Numbered from the stretch's first letter, positions 35,254 to 44,263 are shown. The stretch: 64,000 bases of DNA from Mesorhizobium_B sp963522145 (GCA_963522145.1 CAUQXI010000018.1:10486-74485); one strand, 5' to 3'. The notes: generated from the letters alone by a model not told the origin. Numbers and translations: made by a program.

Positions 35254-36306
35254 TTACGCGGCCTCGCCGAGATCCTCCTCATCGCCGCCGAGTGCGGCTT
35301 CCTCCGCTTCCAGGCTTGCGCCGTCTTCGGCGAAGAGGCCGAAGCGGGCGGCGATGTCGGGCGCGTAGCGGAGAAGATCGGGGCGGAGCTTCATCAGGCT
35401 CAGATCCTTGCTCTTCGATTCCAGCATCACGTCGAAGACCAGCCCTTCCGCGTCTCGCATGAAGCGGGCGAACTCGAAGGGGTTCACGAAATCCGCGTGT
35501 CCGGTCCAGACCGGAGGAGCAAGCACCTTCTGCTTCTTGCCGGTCTTGCGGTCCTTGCGCTCGAGCGTGCGCAGCTCCGTGCGCGGCGAGGAAAAGTGGA
35601 TCTTCGGGCGCACGCCTTCGGGCCAGCTTCGGAGCACGCCGCGCAGGCCCTCCACCATGTCGAGGCGCTCCGGGTTCAGACACCAGTGATGCTGGTAGTC
35701 GAAGATCAGCCGCACGCCGGTGCGCTCGTGGATCCAGAGCACGTCGGACACGGAAAAGCGCAGATCGTCGTTTTCGAGCACCAAGCGCCGCCGCACCGGC
35801 TCGGGCAGCGTTTCCCACGTCTCCGCCCAGCGCGCGCGGGACGCTGCGTGGTCGCCATAGACGCCGCCGACATGGGTGACGAGAACGGCTTCCGGCCCGA
35901 GTTCCATGCGATCGAGCATCTCGGCCTGGCTCGCGAGATCCCAGATGCTCTTGCGCGTGAGTTCCGGGTCGGGACTGTTGAGCAGGATGAACTGGCTCGG
36001 ATGGAAGGACAGCCGCATGTCGAGTTCGCGTGCCTTGCGGCCGAAGGCCTGCAGCTCGGCGTCGCTTTCCTTCACCAAGTCGTGGAACTGCGGCATGTCC
36101 GGGTGCGTCGCGTAGGGCGCGATATCCGACGACATGCGGTACATGTTGATCCGGTGTTTCGCGAGGTAATCCAGCACCGCGTCGAGATACCCGAGGCTGA
36201 CCTTGAGGTGCGGGTTCGACTGCCAGCGACGGGTATCGTTGCTTTTCAGGTCGTCGCGGCCCATCACCTTGACCGGGAAGCCCAGCCGCATCGAATGTTC
36301 GTTCAC
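35254..36306 (-). CDS. uvsE: UV DNA damage endonuclease UvsE (UVDE)
   Basis: A 350-residue TIM-barrel endonuclease that nicks 5' of UV photoproducts and other lesions. MRLGFPVKVMGRDDLKSND is the family N-terminus. Metal-site motifs are LSFHPSQFILLNSPDP, VLVTHVGGVYGDHAA, LVLENDDLRFSV and FDYQHHWCLNP. The C-terminal 30 residues are acidic. GTG at 36306 with GGAG 8 nt before it overlaps the DHH gene stop (GTGA) and is preferred; the ATG at 36291 is the alternative and keeps the whole domain. Confidence 0.9.
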   Translation of the reverse strand: MNEHSMRLGFPVKVMGRDDLKSNDTRRWQSNPHLKVSLGYLDAVLDYLAKHRINMYRMSSDIAPYATHPDMPQFHDLVKESDAELQAFGRKARELDMRLSFHPSQFILLNSPDPELTRKSIWDLASQAEMLDRMELGPEAVLVTHVGGVYGDHAASRARWAETWETLPEPVRRRLVLENDDLRFSVSDVLWIHERTGVRLIFDYQHHWCLNPERLDMVEGLRGVLRSWPEGVRPKIHFSSPRTELRTLERKDRKTGKKQKVLAPPVWTGHADFVNPFEFARFMRDAEGLVFDVMLESKSKDLSLMKLRPDLLRYAPDIAARFGLFAEDGASLEAEEAALGGDEEDLGEAA

Positions 36307-37370
36307 GGGTGGATCTCCAGTTCGGGGCCGAATTTCAGGTCGCGCAGAAAGGCGTTCCAGTCTTCGAAGCGGAGCGCGCCGCCGCTCGCCTGACGATGAC
36401 CGTTGCCATATTGCTCGTCCGCGCCGGGCGGACGGTGCGCGGCGAAGAAGGCGATCAGGTCGGCATCCGTCGCGGTGCGCGCCGCGAAGTGGACGCGGTC
36501 GGGCGCATATCCGCTGTTTGCCGCGATCACGATCTTTCCCTTGAGGCGCGTGCGCCAGTTCTGCGCGATCAGCGGGTGGATCTGGCAGGGCGAGGAAAAC
36601 GGGATGATCGCCACGTCGCCCACCACTTTCGGGCCGACGCGCCTGGCCTTGTCGAGCTCGGCCGCGACCTCGGCCTTGGCGGCGAGCAGCACGTCCGTTT
36701 CCGCGAACTGGCCGCTCGTGACATCCTTCGGCCCCTCGCCTTTCAAGAGCAGTGCGAGCGCAGGGCGCGCATCGGCGGAGGCCGAGCGGCGCGGGGCGTT
36801 GATCAGGGTCACGGCGGCGCGCAGCGCCGTGATGCCGTAGCGCTGCCGTGCCGCTTCCAGCTCCGGCCAGAACTCCTTGTCGGCCATGTCGCCGATGATG
36901 CCGAGCGCGGCCAGCCAGAGCAGGTCGTCCGTGCCGCCAAGTGCGGCGCAGGCACGGAAGGCGAGCAGGCTGGAAGTCGGGATCGGCGTGTCGCCCGCGC
37001 CCGAGATCGTCACCGCGCGCGGTGAAAAGCCGGTCGGCACGTGATGGTCCACGATCACGGTCGGCAGATGGGGCGCGATGTCTTCCGCCCGCGTGCCGAG
37101 ATCGGTGACGACGAGCCCGCCCCAATCCGCCCCGTCCAGCTCGGCGCGCATCGTAGCGGACCACGCATTCTCGCCCCGACCGACGAGGCGCGGCTCGGCC
37201 TCCCAGCCGGCGGCGCGGAAGGCGCGCAGGACGATCGCGGTGGCCGACAGCCCGTCCGCATCGAAATGGCCCATCACCAGCACGGGCCTGTTGCGGCGAA
37301 AGGTTTCGAGCGCGCCGGCGAACAGGGTTTTCGGATCGCCAGCGGCGAGAAACGGATCGGTATGGGTCAT
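36303..37370 (-). CDS. DHH-family phosphoesterase (RecJ-like)
   Basis: A 355-residue DHH/DHHA1 protein. VMGHFDADGLSATAIVLRAF near residue 32 and TVIVDHHVPTGFSP near 103 are the metal-binding DHH motifs, with LGIIGDMADKEFW also typical. The C-terminal DHHA1 segment has the glycine-rich GNGHRQASGGALRF. It is smaller than full RecJ and lacks the OB domain, so it could be a single-strand nuclease or an oligonucleotide/pAp phosphatase. Its stop overlaps uvsE, implying a shared role in repair, which is inference. Confidence 0.85.
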   Translation of the reverse strand: MTHTDPFLAAGDPKTLFAGALETFRRNRPVLVMGHFDADGLSATAIVLRAFRAAGWEAEPRLVGRGENAWSATMRAELDGADWGGLVVTDLGTRAEDIAPHLPTVIVDHHVPTGFSPRAVTISGAGDTPIPTSSLLAFRACAALGGTDDLLWLAALGIIGDMADKEFWPELEAARQRYGITALRAAVTLINAPRRSASADARPALALLLKGEGPKDVTSGQFAETDVLLAAKAEVAAELDKARRVGPKVVGDVAIIPFSSPCQIHPLIAQNWRTRLKGKIVIAANSGYAPDRVHFAARTATDADLIAFFAAHRPPGADEQYGNGHRQASGGALRFEDWNAFLRDLKFGPELEIHP

Positions 37371-37492
37371 GGCCCACTCAACGCCGTGTCCCTGCTTCCG
37401 TTCGGGTCACATGCCGCTTTGTTTACCGGTATTCGGTTCCCGCGTCTTTCGTCTGCGCCGGTTGCGCGACACGTTTCCGGTGGGAGGGCCGG

Positions 37493-37750
37493 TCAGGCTG
37501 ACCCGGCCTCCCGCTCCTCGACCACCTCGCCGAACGGCATCACCAGCACGGTCCCGCCGCTCTCGTCGGTGACCTCGAAGCTGCAATCGAACCAGTCGCG
37601 GATCGCGTCCATACGGGTGCGGAAGACAAGATCATGCGCGGTCTTCAGTACATGCAAACGCAGCGCTTCCTCGTTCGGCAACTCATCGCCTTCGCGATCA
37701 GGAATCAGCCGGCTGCGATAACGCACGTTCAGGAAGTAGCGCTCGCCCAC
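37493..37750 (-). CDS. DUF6894-like small protein
   Basis: An 85-residue protein starting at GTG (VGERYFLNVRYRSRLIPD). The pattern RYFLNVRY, IPDREGDELPNEEALRLHVL and a C-terminal strand FEVTDESGGTVLVMPFGEVV is typical of DUF6894, a family of small Hyphomicrobiales proteins of unknown function. The start lies one base after the stop of the Crp-type regulator gene, so the two are probably co-expressed. Confidence 0.7.
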   Translation of the reverse strand: MGERYFLNVRYRSRLIPDREGDELPNEEALRLHVLKTAHDLVFRTRMDAIRDWFDCSFEVTDESGGTVLVMPFGEVVEEREAGSA

Positions 37751-37751
37751 G

Positions 37752-38477
37752 TCACCTTTCCCGTTTGATCGGGAACTGGAACACGTTGGAGTATTCCCGT
37801 TCGGCAAACCCATAGGATTGGCCAGCGATCTGCTCCAGCTTTTCGCGATCGCGGATCGTGATGCGACCGCGCAATGCCCGGATCATGCCGCCGCTCTCCA
37901 GCATCTGCACCGCCAGTGTCACCCCAGGACGGCGGGTGCCCAGCATGATGCCCAGGAACTCGTGCGTCAAAGGCATCTCGTCCTGCTCCAGCCGGTCATG
38001 GGTCATCAGGAGCCAGCGCGCCAGCCGCTCCTCAAGGGAGTAGCCGGCATTCGCATAGGCCGTCTGGCTGACCTGCACCATGAAGGTATGAACGAAGCGC
38101 AGGAGAACAGCCCGCAACGTATCGCTCTGGTCCATCGCCGCCGTCAGGTTGACCGCCTCGATGCGCAACGCATCGCCCGGAGCTTGGATAACGCAGGTGT
38201 GCGGCGTGCGCTCGACGCCGAGCACCACAGGCGCGCCGACCAGGCCCTCCCATCCCACCATGCCGACCTCGAAGCGGCCTTCCGCGGTATCGGCCACAAT
38301 CGAAGCGATGCCCCTTTCGGGGAAGGTGACATGGGTGATCGTTTGTTCCGCCCTGAAGAGGTTCTGCCGCATCTCGTATGTGACGGCTTCAAGCTGGGGC
38401 TGCAGGAGGGCGAAGTCTTCAGGCGACAACGATGCCAGCAGACGGTTGTATATTGTTGACTGCGCAAGCTGAGCCAC
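37752..38477 (-). CDS. Crp/Fnr-family transcriptional regulator
   Basis: A 241-residue two-domain regulator. Residues 1-140 form a cNMP-binding fold lacking the cAMP phosphate loop (no RxA; instead VGMVGWEGLVGAPVVLG), and residues 150-220 form the HTH (TRRPGVTLAVQMLESGGMIR). This Crp subtype is common in Hyphomicrobiales; its ligand is unknown. The GTG start is set by AGGAGG 7 nt upstream. It is followed immediately by a DUF6894-like gene and is divergent from a second, receiver-fused regulator. Confidence 0.88.
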   Translation of the reverse strand: MAQLAQSTIYNRLLASLSPEDFALLQPQLEAVTYEMRQNLFRAEQTITHVTFPERGIASIVADTAEGRFEVGMVGWEGLVGAPVVLGVERTPHTCVIQAPGDALRIEAVNLTAAMDQSDTLRAVLLRFVHTFMVQVSQTAYANAGYSLEERLARWLLMTHDRLEQDEMPLTHEFLGIMLGTRRPGVTLAVQMLESGGMIRALRGRITIRDREKLEQIAGQSYGFAEREYSNVFQFPIKRER

Positions 38478-38844
38478 GCTCTAGCCTCCTGGTCGGGGGC
38501 AAGAGCCTAAGCTTTCTGAAGCTGTCTCCCAGCCGCCTGCGCCCGAACAAGTCGGCAAGCGATGTCCATGTATCTTCCTCCGATCAATCCAAGGCAATAG
38601 CTAATGTAAGTTTCGACCGCCAACGTGGGTTTGGTATGATTTGGTACGCTCGGACGATGCACGCCGGAAGCACCTTTCCTCGCTGTGAAGACGTGATAAA
38701 TTTCAAGTGCTTCAGCGGTTTAGCTTAATTTGAAAGGATGAAGCGTTCGCTTTGATACCGAGACCGACGCGAGGCTATCGCTGGCTGCGCTCCGGGCGCA
38801 CAAAGGTTGAGCAAAATTTCGTATCGACCTGAAGCTCCGCACCC
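38478..38844. other. 367-bp divergent gap between the two Crp-type regulators
   Basis: No credible gene is present. It must hold both divergent promoters. An AT-rich stretch near 38690-38740 (AATTTCAAG...TTTAGCTTAATTTGAAAGG) is unusually low in GC and may be the promoter area of the receiver-Crp gene. No operator was identifiable by eye. Confidence 0.5.
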
Positions 38845-40050
38845 ATGCCTCGCCCTGTATGCCTTGTCTGTGAAGACGAAATACTGATCGGACTAGATGT
38901 CGAGGCCTGCCTCGACCAGATCGGCGTGTCGGTCGCAGGTCCCTTCGCCAGCGTCGCCGATGCGCTGACATGGACCGAAGTCAACAAGCCCGATGTGGCA
39001 GTGCTCGATTACAAGCTTCGCGATGGCGAATGCACGCCGCTCGTGAACGCCTTGCGCGAGCATGACGTGCCCATCGTCATTCATTCCGGGTGGCGGCCGG
39101 ATGAAGCCGACACGCCGCCCGTGATCAACGGCCTGCCCTGGATTTCAAAGCCTTTGGATTGCAACACGCTGTTAAAGGCGGTGGCCGCCGCCGCACCGTC
39201 GATCGTGCTTCCAGAATGCGCAAAGAGGCCGCCGTCAGCCACCAGATCGGCAAGTGGAAGACAGATCTTTGAAATCAGTCAGTTAGGAGTTCCATTGACC
39301 CAGGTGATGATAAGGCGATTGAAGTCGCTCGGCCCGCTCAGCGAAGCCGCAGCACCGGGAATCGTGGATGCGGTGATCCGCACCTTTACCGTCAGGCCAA
39401 GCCAAGACATCGTGGTATCGGACACGCGGCAAAACAATTGCCATGTGCTGCTGGGCGGTATGGCTGCTGCTTACAAACGGCTGAGCGAAGGCAAGCGGCA
39501 GATCGTACGCTTCGCGATGCCGGGCGACTTCCTCGACCTGGACGGGTTTGTGGGCGGCGCAATGGACCACAGCATTTCAGCCCTCTCTCCATGCACGGTC
39601 GGAGTGATCCCGCATCAGGCATTGCTGGATCTTATGCATGCACATCCCGACATTGCGCAGGCGCTCTGGCGTCTTACGCTTGCCGATGCGGCGGTGTTCC
39701 GGGAGTGGGTGGTCAATGTCGGACAGCGCAACGCGCAGGAGCGTATCGCGCATCTCATCTGCGAGGTCGTTTCGCGACTGACGGAGGTGGGTCTCGCCAT
39801 CGAGATCAGTGGCAACAGGACCTTCTCGTGGCACCTTACGCAGAATGATCTTGCCGACGCGACAGGCATGTCGACCGTGCATGTCAACCGCTCGCTGCAG
39901 GAGCTTCGGGCGCGTGGCCTCGTTGAGGTCACCCGTGACAAGGTGACGATCTACGACTGGTTTGGCCTCAAAACCTTGGCCGACTTCAAGGCGGGTTATC
40001 TGTCAGTCGCGCTGCAGGATAACAGGGCGGCGGCTCAGAAATCTATGTAA
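38845..40050 (+). CDS. Response-regulator receiver fused to a Crp/Fnr-type regulator
   Basis: One uninterrupted 401-residue frame joins two usually separate modules. Residues 5-115 are a receiver: CEDE acidic pocket (Glu10, Asp11), VLDYKL phospho-acceptor Asp55, HSGW Ser81, and SKPLD Lys102, all intact. A Ser/Arg linker (120-145) leads to a Crp-like domain at about 147-390: beta-roll NNCHVLLGGMAAAYKRLSEG and RQIVRFAMPGDFLDLDGFVG, then an HTH with LTQNDLADATGMSTVHVNRSL. The receiver resembles those used with HWE/HisKA_2 kinases. No kinase is next door. It may put Crp-type promoter control under phosphorelay control. Confidence 0.88.
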   Translation: MPRPVCLVCEDEILIGLDVEACLDQIGVSVAGPFASVADALTWTEVNKPDVAVLDYKLRDGECTPLVNALREHDVPIVIHSGWRPDEADTPPVINGLPWISKPLDCNTLLKAVAAAAPSIVLPECAKRPPSATRSASGRQIFEISQLGVPLTQVMIRRLKSLGPLSEAAAPGIVDAVIRTFTVRPSQDIVVSDTRQNNCHVLLGGMAAAYKRLSEGKRQIVRFAMPGDFLDLDGFVGGAMDHSISALSPCTVGVIPHQALLDLMHAHPDIAQALWRLTLADAAVFREWVVNVGQRNAQERIAHLICEVVSRLTEVGLAIEISGNRTFSWHLTQNDLADATGMSTVHVNRSLQELRARGLVEVTRDKVTIYDWFGLKTLADFKAGYLSVALQDNRAAAQKSM

Positions 40051-40109
40051 TAGTCACCTACCTCCTGCGCACTATCTTAAGCGTTGATAGATCGAGCTGG
40101 AGAAGAACC

Positions 40110-40346
40110 ATGGTGGCAATCGACTTGAAGCCCATTGCGGTACGCACGGGCTGTAAGGACACCGTGGGTTGTCTGGTAATGGCCGACGACGAGCTTGTAG
40201 CCATCCTTGTCAAGCTCGATGACGCAATGCATGAAGCGGATCGGGGGAAATGGTTCCTGGAGGCGGGCTTCGGCAAGTTACGTCGCACGGAAACCTTTGA
40301 AAGCCTCGGTGAGGCAGAAGACTGGGTCCGCGAACTTGTGGTTTGA
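40110..40346 (+). CDS. Conserved-looking small protein of unknown function
   Basis: A 78-residue acidic protein starting MVAIDLKPIAVRTGCKDT with GGAGAAGAACC just before the ATG. Features are a short beta-like N-terminal half with GCLVMADDELVAILVKLDD and a C-terminal GKWFLEAGFGKL and ESLGEAEDWVREL helix. I recall similar short proteins in Hyphomicrobiales but cannot name a family. It lies 59 bp after the receiver-Crp gene on the same strand. Confidence 0.65.
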   Translation: MVAIDLKPIAVRTGCKDTVGCLVMADDELVAILVKLDDAMHEADRGKWFLEAGFGKLRRTETFESLGEAEDWVRELVV

Positions 40347-40428
40347 ACCGCCGAACTGAATTCGGCTTCGAGACTCCGGTTGGCCTGATGCCAGCGCGGC
40401 TGTTCCGCCTCCTGCCACCTTCTGTCGA

Positions 40429-41436
40429 TTAGTAGGTCGTGCGCCTCTCCTCGCTCGGCGGCCTTCCGAACAGCAGCCGATAGCTCTGCGCGAAATAGCT
40501 GTGTGAGGTGAAGCCCGTCGCGATGGCGACGTCGAGGATGGGCATGTTGGTTTGGCGGAGGAGCTCGCGGGCGCGTTCGAGGCGGAGGCGCATGTAGTAG
40601 CGGCCGGGGGTGACGGAGAGGTGGCGCAGAAACAGGCGCTCGACCTGGCGCACCGACAATCCTGCCCCGCGCGCGAGCTGGACGGCGGACAACGGCTCGT
40701 CCAACGTGTCGGCCATCTTTTCCACGATGCGACGCAGCTTCTCGGACTTGCCCGTGAGATCGCGCTCGGGGCCGACGCGCTGACGGTCTCCGGCGGAGCG
40801 GATGCGCTCGTGCTGGAACTGGTTGGCGACGGCGTTGGCGAGGTTCGCGCCCCAATCGGTGCGCACGATCTCCAGCATAAGGTCGATGGAGGTGGTGCCG
40901 CCGGCGCAGGTGTAGCGCTTGCGGTCGATCTCGAAGACATTGCCGGTGCATTCGATCTCCGGGAATTTTTCGAGGAACCCCGCGCGGTTCTCCCAGTGGA
41001 TGGTGCAGCGGCAATTGTCGAGCTGCCCGGCCTCGGCGAGAATCTGGGAGCCGACCGAGAGCGCGCCGAGCGCGGCACCCCGGCGTCCGAGCGCGCGGAG
41101 CGCGGCGAGCACCTTGCTTTTGCCTGGAAATTCGAGCGACAGCCCCGCGCAGACGAAAAGGATGTCGGCCGGCGGCAGGTCGGCCACCGCGTAATCGACC
41201 TTGAGCGGAAGGCCGTTCGACGCCACCGCGGCGTCGCCATCGGGGGAAGCGGTGGTCCAGGAATACACGTCGCGGTTCAGCAGGCGATTGGCGGAGCGCA
41301 CCGTGTCGATCGCGGCCGCCAGGCTGAACATGGGAAACCGGTCCACCAGCAGGAAAGCGAAGCTGCGGCGGGTTTCCAGAGGCGTGCCGTCCGGCATGGG
41401 GGTGCGGATCTCCGGCGCGAGTTGCGCGCGGAGCAT
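40429..41436 (-). CDS. GlxA-type AraC-family regulator (DJ-1/PfpI N-terminal domain)
   Basis: A 335-residue regulator. Residues 25-195 form a DJ-1/PfpI-like fold (FAFLLVDRFPMFSLAAAID, ADILFVCAGLSLEF, ALGALSVGSQILAEAG) where the elbow has Ser-Val-Gly instead of a catalytic Cys. Residues 230-330 carry the AraC HTH: LSAVQLARGAGLSVRQVERLF and the second helix DVAIATGFTSHSYFAQSYR. The IHWENRAGFLEKFPEIE stretch resembles GbdR/CdhR-type regulators of betaine/carnitine genes, but the target is unknown. No betaine genes lie next to it. Confidence 0.88.
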   Translation of the reverse strand: MLRAQLAPEIRTPMPDGTPLETRRSFAFLLVDRFPMFSLAAAIDTVRSANRLLNRDVYSWTTASPDGDAAVASNGLPLKVDYAVADLPPADILFVCAGLSLEFPGKSKVLAALRALGRRGAALGALSVGSQILAEAGQLDNCRCTIHWENRAGFLEKFPEIECTGNVFEIDRKRYTCAGGTTSIDLMLEIVRTDWGANLANAVANQFQHERIRSAGDRQRVGPERDLTGKSEKLRRIVEKMADTLDEPLSAVQLARGAGLSVRQVERLFLRHLSVTPGRYYMRLRLERARELLRQTNMPILDVAIATGFTSHSYFAQSYRLLFGRPPSEERRTTY

Positions 41437-41497
41437 GTTCTAGCGCGAAGGGGGAAAGCTGGCGAGACGGGCGACGCCGGCCTCCCGCCTCCCGTGT

Positions 41498-42454
41498 TCA
41501 GGTGATCGTGACGGGCTGCACCGGATCGGCCTTTCCACCCGGCACGGGAAGCGAGAAGGAGGGGCGCTCGAGGCCCGCATCGAGAAAAGCGGAGACAAGC
41601 GTGTTGGCCATCAGGAGCGAGATGGTCATCGGGCCGACGCCGCCCGGCACCGGCGTGATGGCGCCCGCGACCTCCGCCGCCTCCTTGAACGCCACGTCGC
41701 CCACGAGGCGGAATTTGCCCTCCCCCTTCTCAGGCGCTGCCACGCGGTTGATGCCGACATCGATCACGGTGGCGCCGGGCTTGATCCAGTCGCGCTTGAC
41801 GAGCTCGGGCCGGCCCACGGCAGCGACCACGATATCGGCGCCGCGCACCACGCCGGGCAGATCCTTCGTGCGGCTGTGGGCGATCGTCACCGTGCCGTTG
41901 GCCGCAACGAGCAGGTTCGCCATCGGCTTGCCGACGATGTTGGAGCGGCCGATCACCACCGCGGACAGGCCCGACAGGTCGCTTCCGTGAATCTGCTCGA
42001 TCAGGAGCATGCAGCCCGCCGGCGTGCAGGGCACGAAGCTTTTCGTGAACTCGCCCACGCCCACCATGCCGACATTGAGGAAGTGGAAGCCGTCGACATC
42101 CTTTTCGGGCGCGATCGACTGGATGATGCGGCCGGCATTGATCTGCTCAGGCAGGGGAAGCTGGACGAGGATGCCGTGGATCGCGTCATCCTCGTTGAGG
42201 CTGTCGACCAGCTCGGCGAGCTGGTCCTCCGTGGTATCGTCGGGCAGCGTGTGCTGGACGGAATGGAAGCCGCATTCGGCGGCCTTGCGGGTCTTCGCGC
42301 CGACATAGACCTGCGAGGCGGGGTCTTCGCCCACCAGCACCACAGCCAGGCCCGGCTTGCGGTGGGTCTTGGCCGAGAACTCGGCGGCGCGCTGCTTGAC
42401 GAGCGCGGCCACGTTTTCGGACTCGGCCTTTCCGTCGATGATGGTGGCGGGCAT
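41498..42454 (-). CDS. folD: Bifunctional methylenetetrahydrofolate dehydrogenase/cyclohydrolase
   Basis: A 318-residue FolD with YVGAKTRKAAECGF, the catalytic Lys-containing stretch, VQLPLPEQINAGRIIQSIAP, KDVDGFHFLNVG, the NADP site VVIGRSNIVGKPMANLL, and TPVPGGVGPMTISLLMANT. It interconverts methylene-, methenyl- and formyl-tetrahydrofolate for C1 metabolism. The ATG at 42454 (MPATIIDGK) is chosen over a start 114 nt upstream that lacks the conserved N-terminus. It is divergent from proC. Confidence 0.94.
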   Translation of the reverse strand: MPATIIDGKAESENVAALVKQRAAEFSAKTHRKPGLAVVLVGEDPASQVYVGAKTRKAAECGFHSVQHTLPDDTTEDQLAELVDSLNEDDAIHGILVQLPLPEQINAGRIIQSIAPEKDVDGFHFLNVGMVGVGEFTKSFVPCTPAGCMLLIEQIHGSDLSGLSAVVIGRSNIVGKPMANLLVAANGTVTIAHSRTKDLPGVVRGADIVVAAVGRPELVKRDWIKPGATVIDVGINRVAAPEKGEGKFRLVGDVAFKEAAEVAGAITPVPGGVGPMTISLLMANTLVSAFLDAGLERPSFSLPVPGGKADPVQPVTIT

Positions 42455-42596
42455 GGGATGGCGCACTCCGGCGGGGGTTGGTCTGCGGATACTCCTGTCG
42501 CGCGCGCCTGCCAAGCGCCGGTTGGGGCGCGCCATGCTTTGACGCACGGGGCGCGAGAGCTTTCCCATGCGCCACCCGCCGCGCTAGGGTGTTGTC

Positions 42597-43415
42597 ATGA
42601 CAACGAGAATCATCCTCGCCGGCGCCGGCAATATGGGTTTCGCCATGCTCAAGGGCTGGCTCGACGGCGGCATCGTGGCGCCGGCCGAGGTGGCGGTGGT
42701 GGAGCCCGACGAGGCTTTGCGCACGCGCGCCGGCGAAACGGGCGCGCGTGGCTTTGCCGGAGCGGACGCGCTGCCCGCGGACGTCGCGCCCGAGCTGATC
42801 GTTCTCGCGGTGAAGCCGCAGGTGATCCGGGCCGCGCTCGACGGATACAAGCGCTTCGGCAATGGCGCAACAGTGTTCCTGAGCGTCGCGGCGGGCACGC
42901 CGATCAGCCTGTTCACGGCGGTGCTGGGCGCGGAAACGCCCGTGATCCGCTGCATGCCCAACACCCCGGCCGCGATCGGCAAGGGCATGCTCGCGACATT
43001 CGCGAACGCGCGTGTGAGCAAGGAGGCGCAAGGCTTCGTGGCGCGCCTGCTCGGCGCGAGCGGCGTGGTGACCGCCCTGCCCCGCGAAGAGCTGATGGAT
43101 GCGGTGACGGCCGTGTCCGGCTCCGGCCCGGCCTATCTCTTTCTGTTCATCGAGTGCCTGGAGGCGGCCGCGCGCGACGCCGGCCTGCCGCCCGACACCG
43201 CCGCCATCCTCGCCCGCCAGACCGTGTGGGGCTCAGCCAGCCTCGCCGCGGAATCGCCGCATCCCCCGGCCGAACTCCGCCGCCAGGTCACCAGCCCCAA
43301 CGGCACCACGGCTGCCGCGCTGTCGGTGCTGATGGGGGAAGACGGGTTGGAGGGTTTGCTCAGCCGCGCGGTGGAGGCGGCACGGGAACGGTCGGTGGAG
43401 TTGGGGCGGGGGTGA
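42597..43415 (+). CDS. proC: Pyrroline-5-carboxylate reductase
   Basis: A 272-residue enzyme reducing pyrroline-5-carboxylate to proline with NAD(P)H. The Rossmann motif is ILAGAGNMGFAMLKGWL; LAVKPQVI, FLSVAAGTPISLF and IRCMPNTPAAIGKGM follow; the dimerisation/substrate segment VTAVSGSGPAYLFLFIE and VTSPNGTTAAALSVL close the site. The length is normal. The next gene is an AT-rich orphan 46 bp downstream. Confidence 0.95.
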   Translation: MTTRIILAGAGNMGFAMLKGWLDGGIVAPAEVAVVEPDEALRTRAGETGARGFAGADALPADVAPELIVLAVKPQVIRAALDGYKRFGNGATVFLSVAAGTPISLFTAVLGAETPVIRCMPNTPAAIGKGMLATFANARVSKEAQGFVARLLGASGVVTALPREELMDAVTAVSGSGPAYLFLFIECLEAAARDAGLPPDTAAILARQTVWGSASLAAESPHPPAELRRQVTSPNGTTAAALSVLMGEDGLEGLLSRAVEAARERSVELGRG

Positions 43416-43461
43416 AGCACCTGCCACATTAGCTTAGACTAAGGGATTATGCGGCGAGAAC

Positions 43462-44106
43462 ATGCTGAGCGGAAAGTTGGTAAGCTGGTGGTTTTCGCCT
43501 GAAGGTCTAACAGCCGCGACATGGGTGTATGCAGGTGCTACCGCTGTACTTGCGTTAGCAACACTTCTCCTTGCCTGCGCCGCTATGAAAGCGGGTCGAC
43601 AATGGAACTACGAGTTGAAGGAGCGAAGAAAAGCAGCACGCGCAAAATTCACCGATGACTTCATAAAAACTCCTGGCGCACGAAATGCAACTTTGATGCT
43701 GTTCAGTTCCGATCGCGAGATTCCACTATGGGATGCCGCTGATCCTGCAGATCGATATCACCCGGTCAACTGGAAGGACGTTGAGGATGCATTTACACCT
43801 GAGAGAATAGAGGCGGGCCATCGCTTCTATTCAAATACACCTAAGCACACAGCGATAAGAGATTCTTTCGATGATTTTTTCGGAAGATTGAATTATCTCA
43901 ACTCGTTATTAGACGACAATCTCATAAGCGATGATGACGCCCATTCGATTGCAAGCCCCTGGTTAAATGCACTTGATTTCAGCAAAAACGCTCACCCTCA
44001 TATTGCAAGAATAAATGAATACATAGTCGCTCATCATATTACTCAAATTGCCGCACTCATGAAGTGGATGCGAAGAGTCAGTGAGCCTACAGCCCATAAA
44101 AGGTGA
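43462..44106 (+). CDS. AT-rich orphan gene, membrane-anchored protein of unknown family
   Basis: A 214-residue protein with one N-terminal hydrophobic segment (about residues 20-43, TWVYAGATAVLALATLLLAC) and a basic patch ELKERRKAARAKF, then a soluble helical part that I cannot assign. The DNA drops to about 32-50 % GC over several 60-base blocks, against about 63 % around it, and codon choice is unlike its neighbours. It lies on the 3' side of tRNA-Thr, a preferred integration site. It looks horizontally acquired. A function cannot be proposed from the sequence. Confidence 0.75.
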   Translation: MLSGKLVSWWFSPEGLTAATWVYAGATAVLALATLLLACAAMKAGRQWNYELKERRKAARAKFTDDFIKTPGARNATLMLFSSDREIPLWDAADPADRYHPVNWKDVEDAFTPERIEAGHRFYSNTPKHTAIRDSFDDFFGRLNYLNSLLDDNLISDDDAHSIASPWLNALDFSKNAHPHIARINEYIVAHHITQIAALMKWMRRVSEPTAHKR

Positions 44107-44188
44107 TCCTGTTCCTCCGGCGCAGATTTAGGATGCTGCCCGTTGCGCAACAGCAGCTTGAGACAAGACCAAACCTGGGGTGTGAAAA

Positions 44189-44263
<75 letters not shown>

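Noticed and set aside
35254..37377. One 707-codon frame covering both uvsE and the DHH gene
   Set aside because: Only the uvsE half is real protein. The upstream half is an out-of-frame Arg-rich shadow of the DHH gene, which has its own frame with DHH motifs.
43133..43429. Minus-strand frame opposite proC
   Set aside because: The + strand encodes ProC with all motifs; the minus frame is a shadow.
44107..44188. GTTGCGCAAC dyad with flanking GCTGC/GCAGC near tRNA-Thr
   Set aside because: It could form a hairpin but has no U tract and no evident partner gene, so it was not called a terminator.
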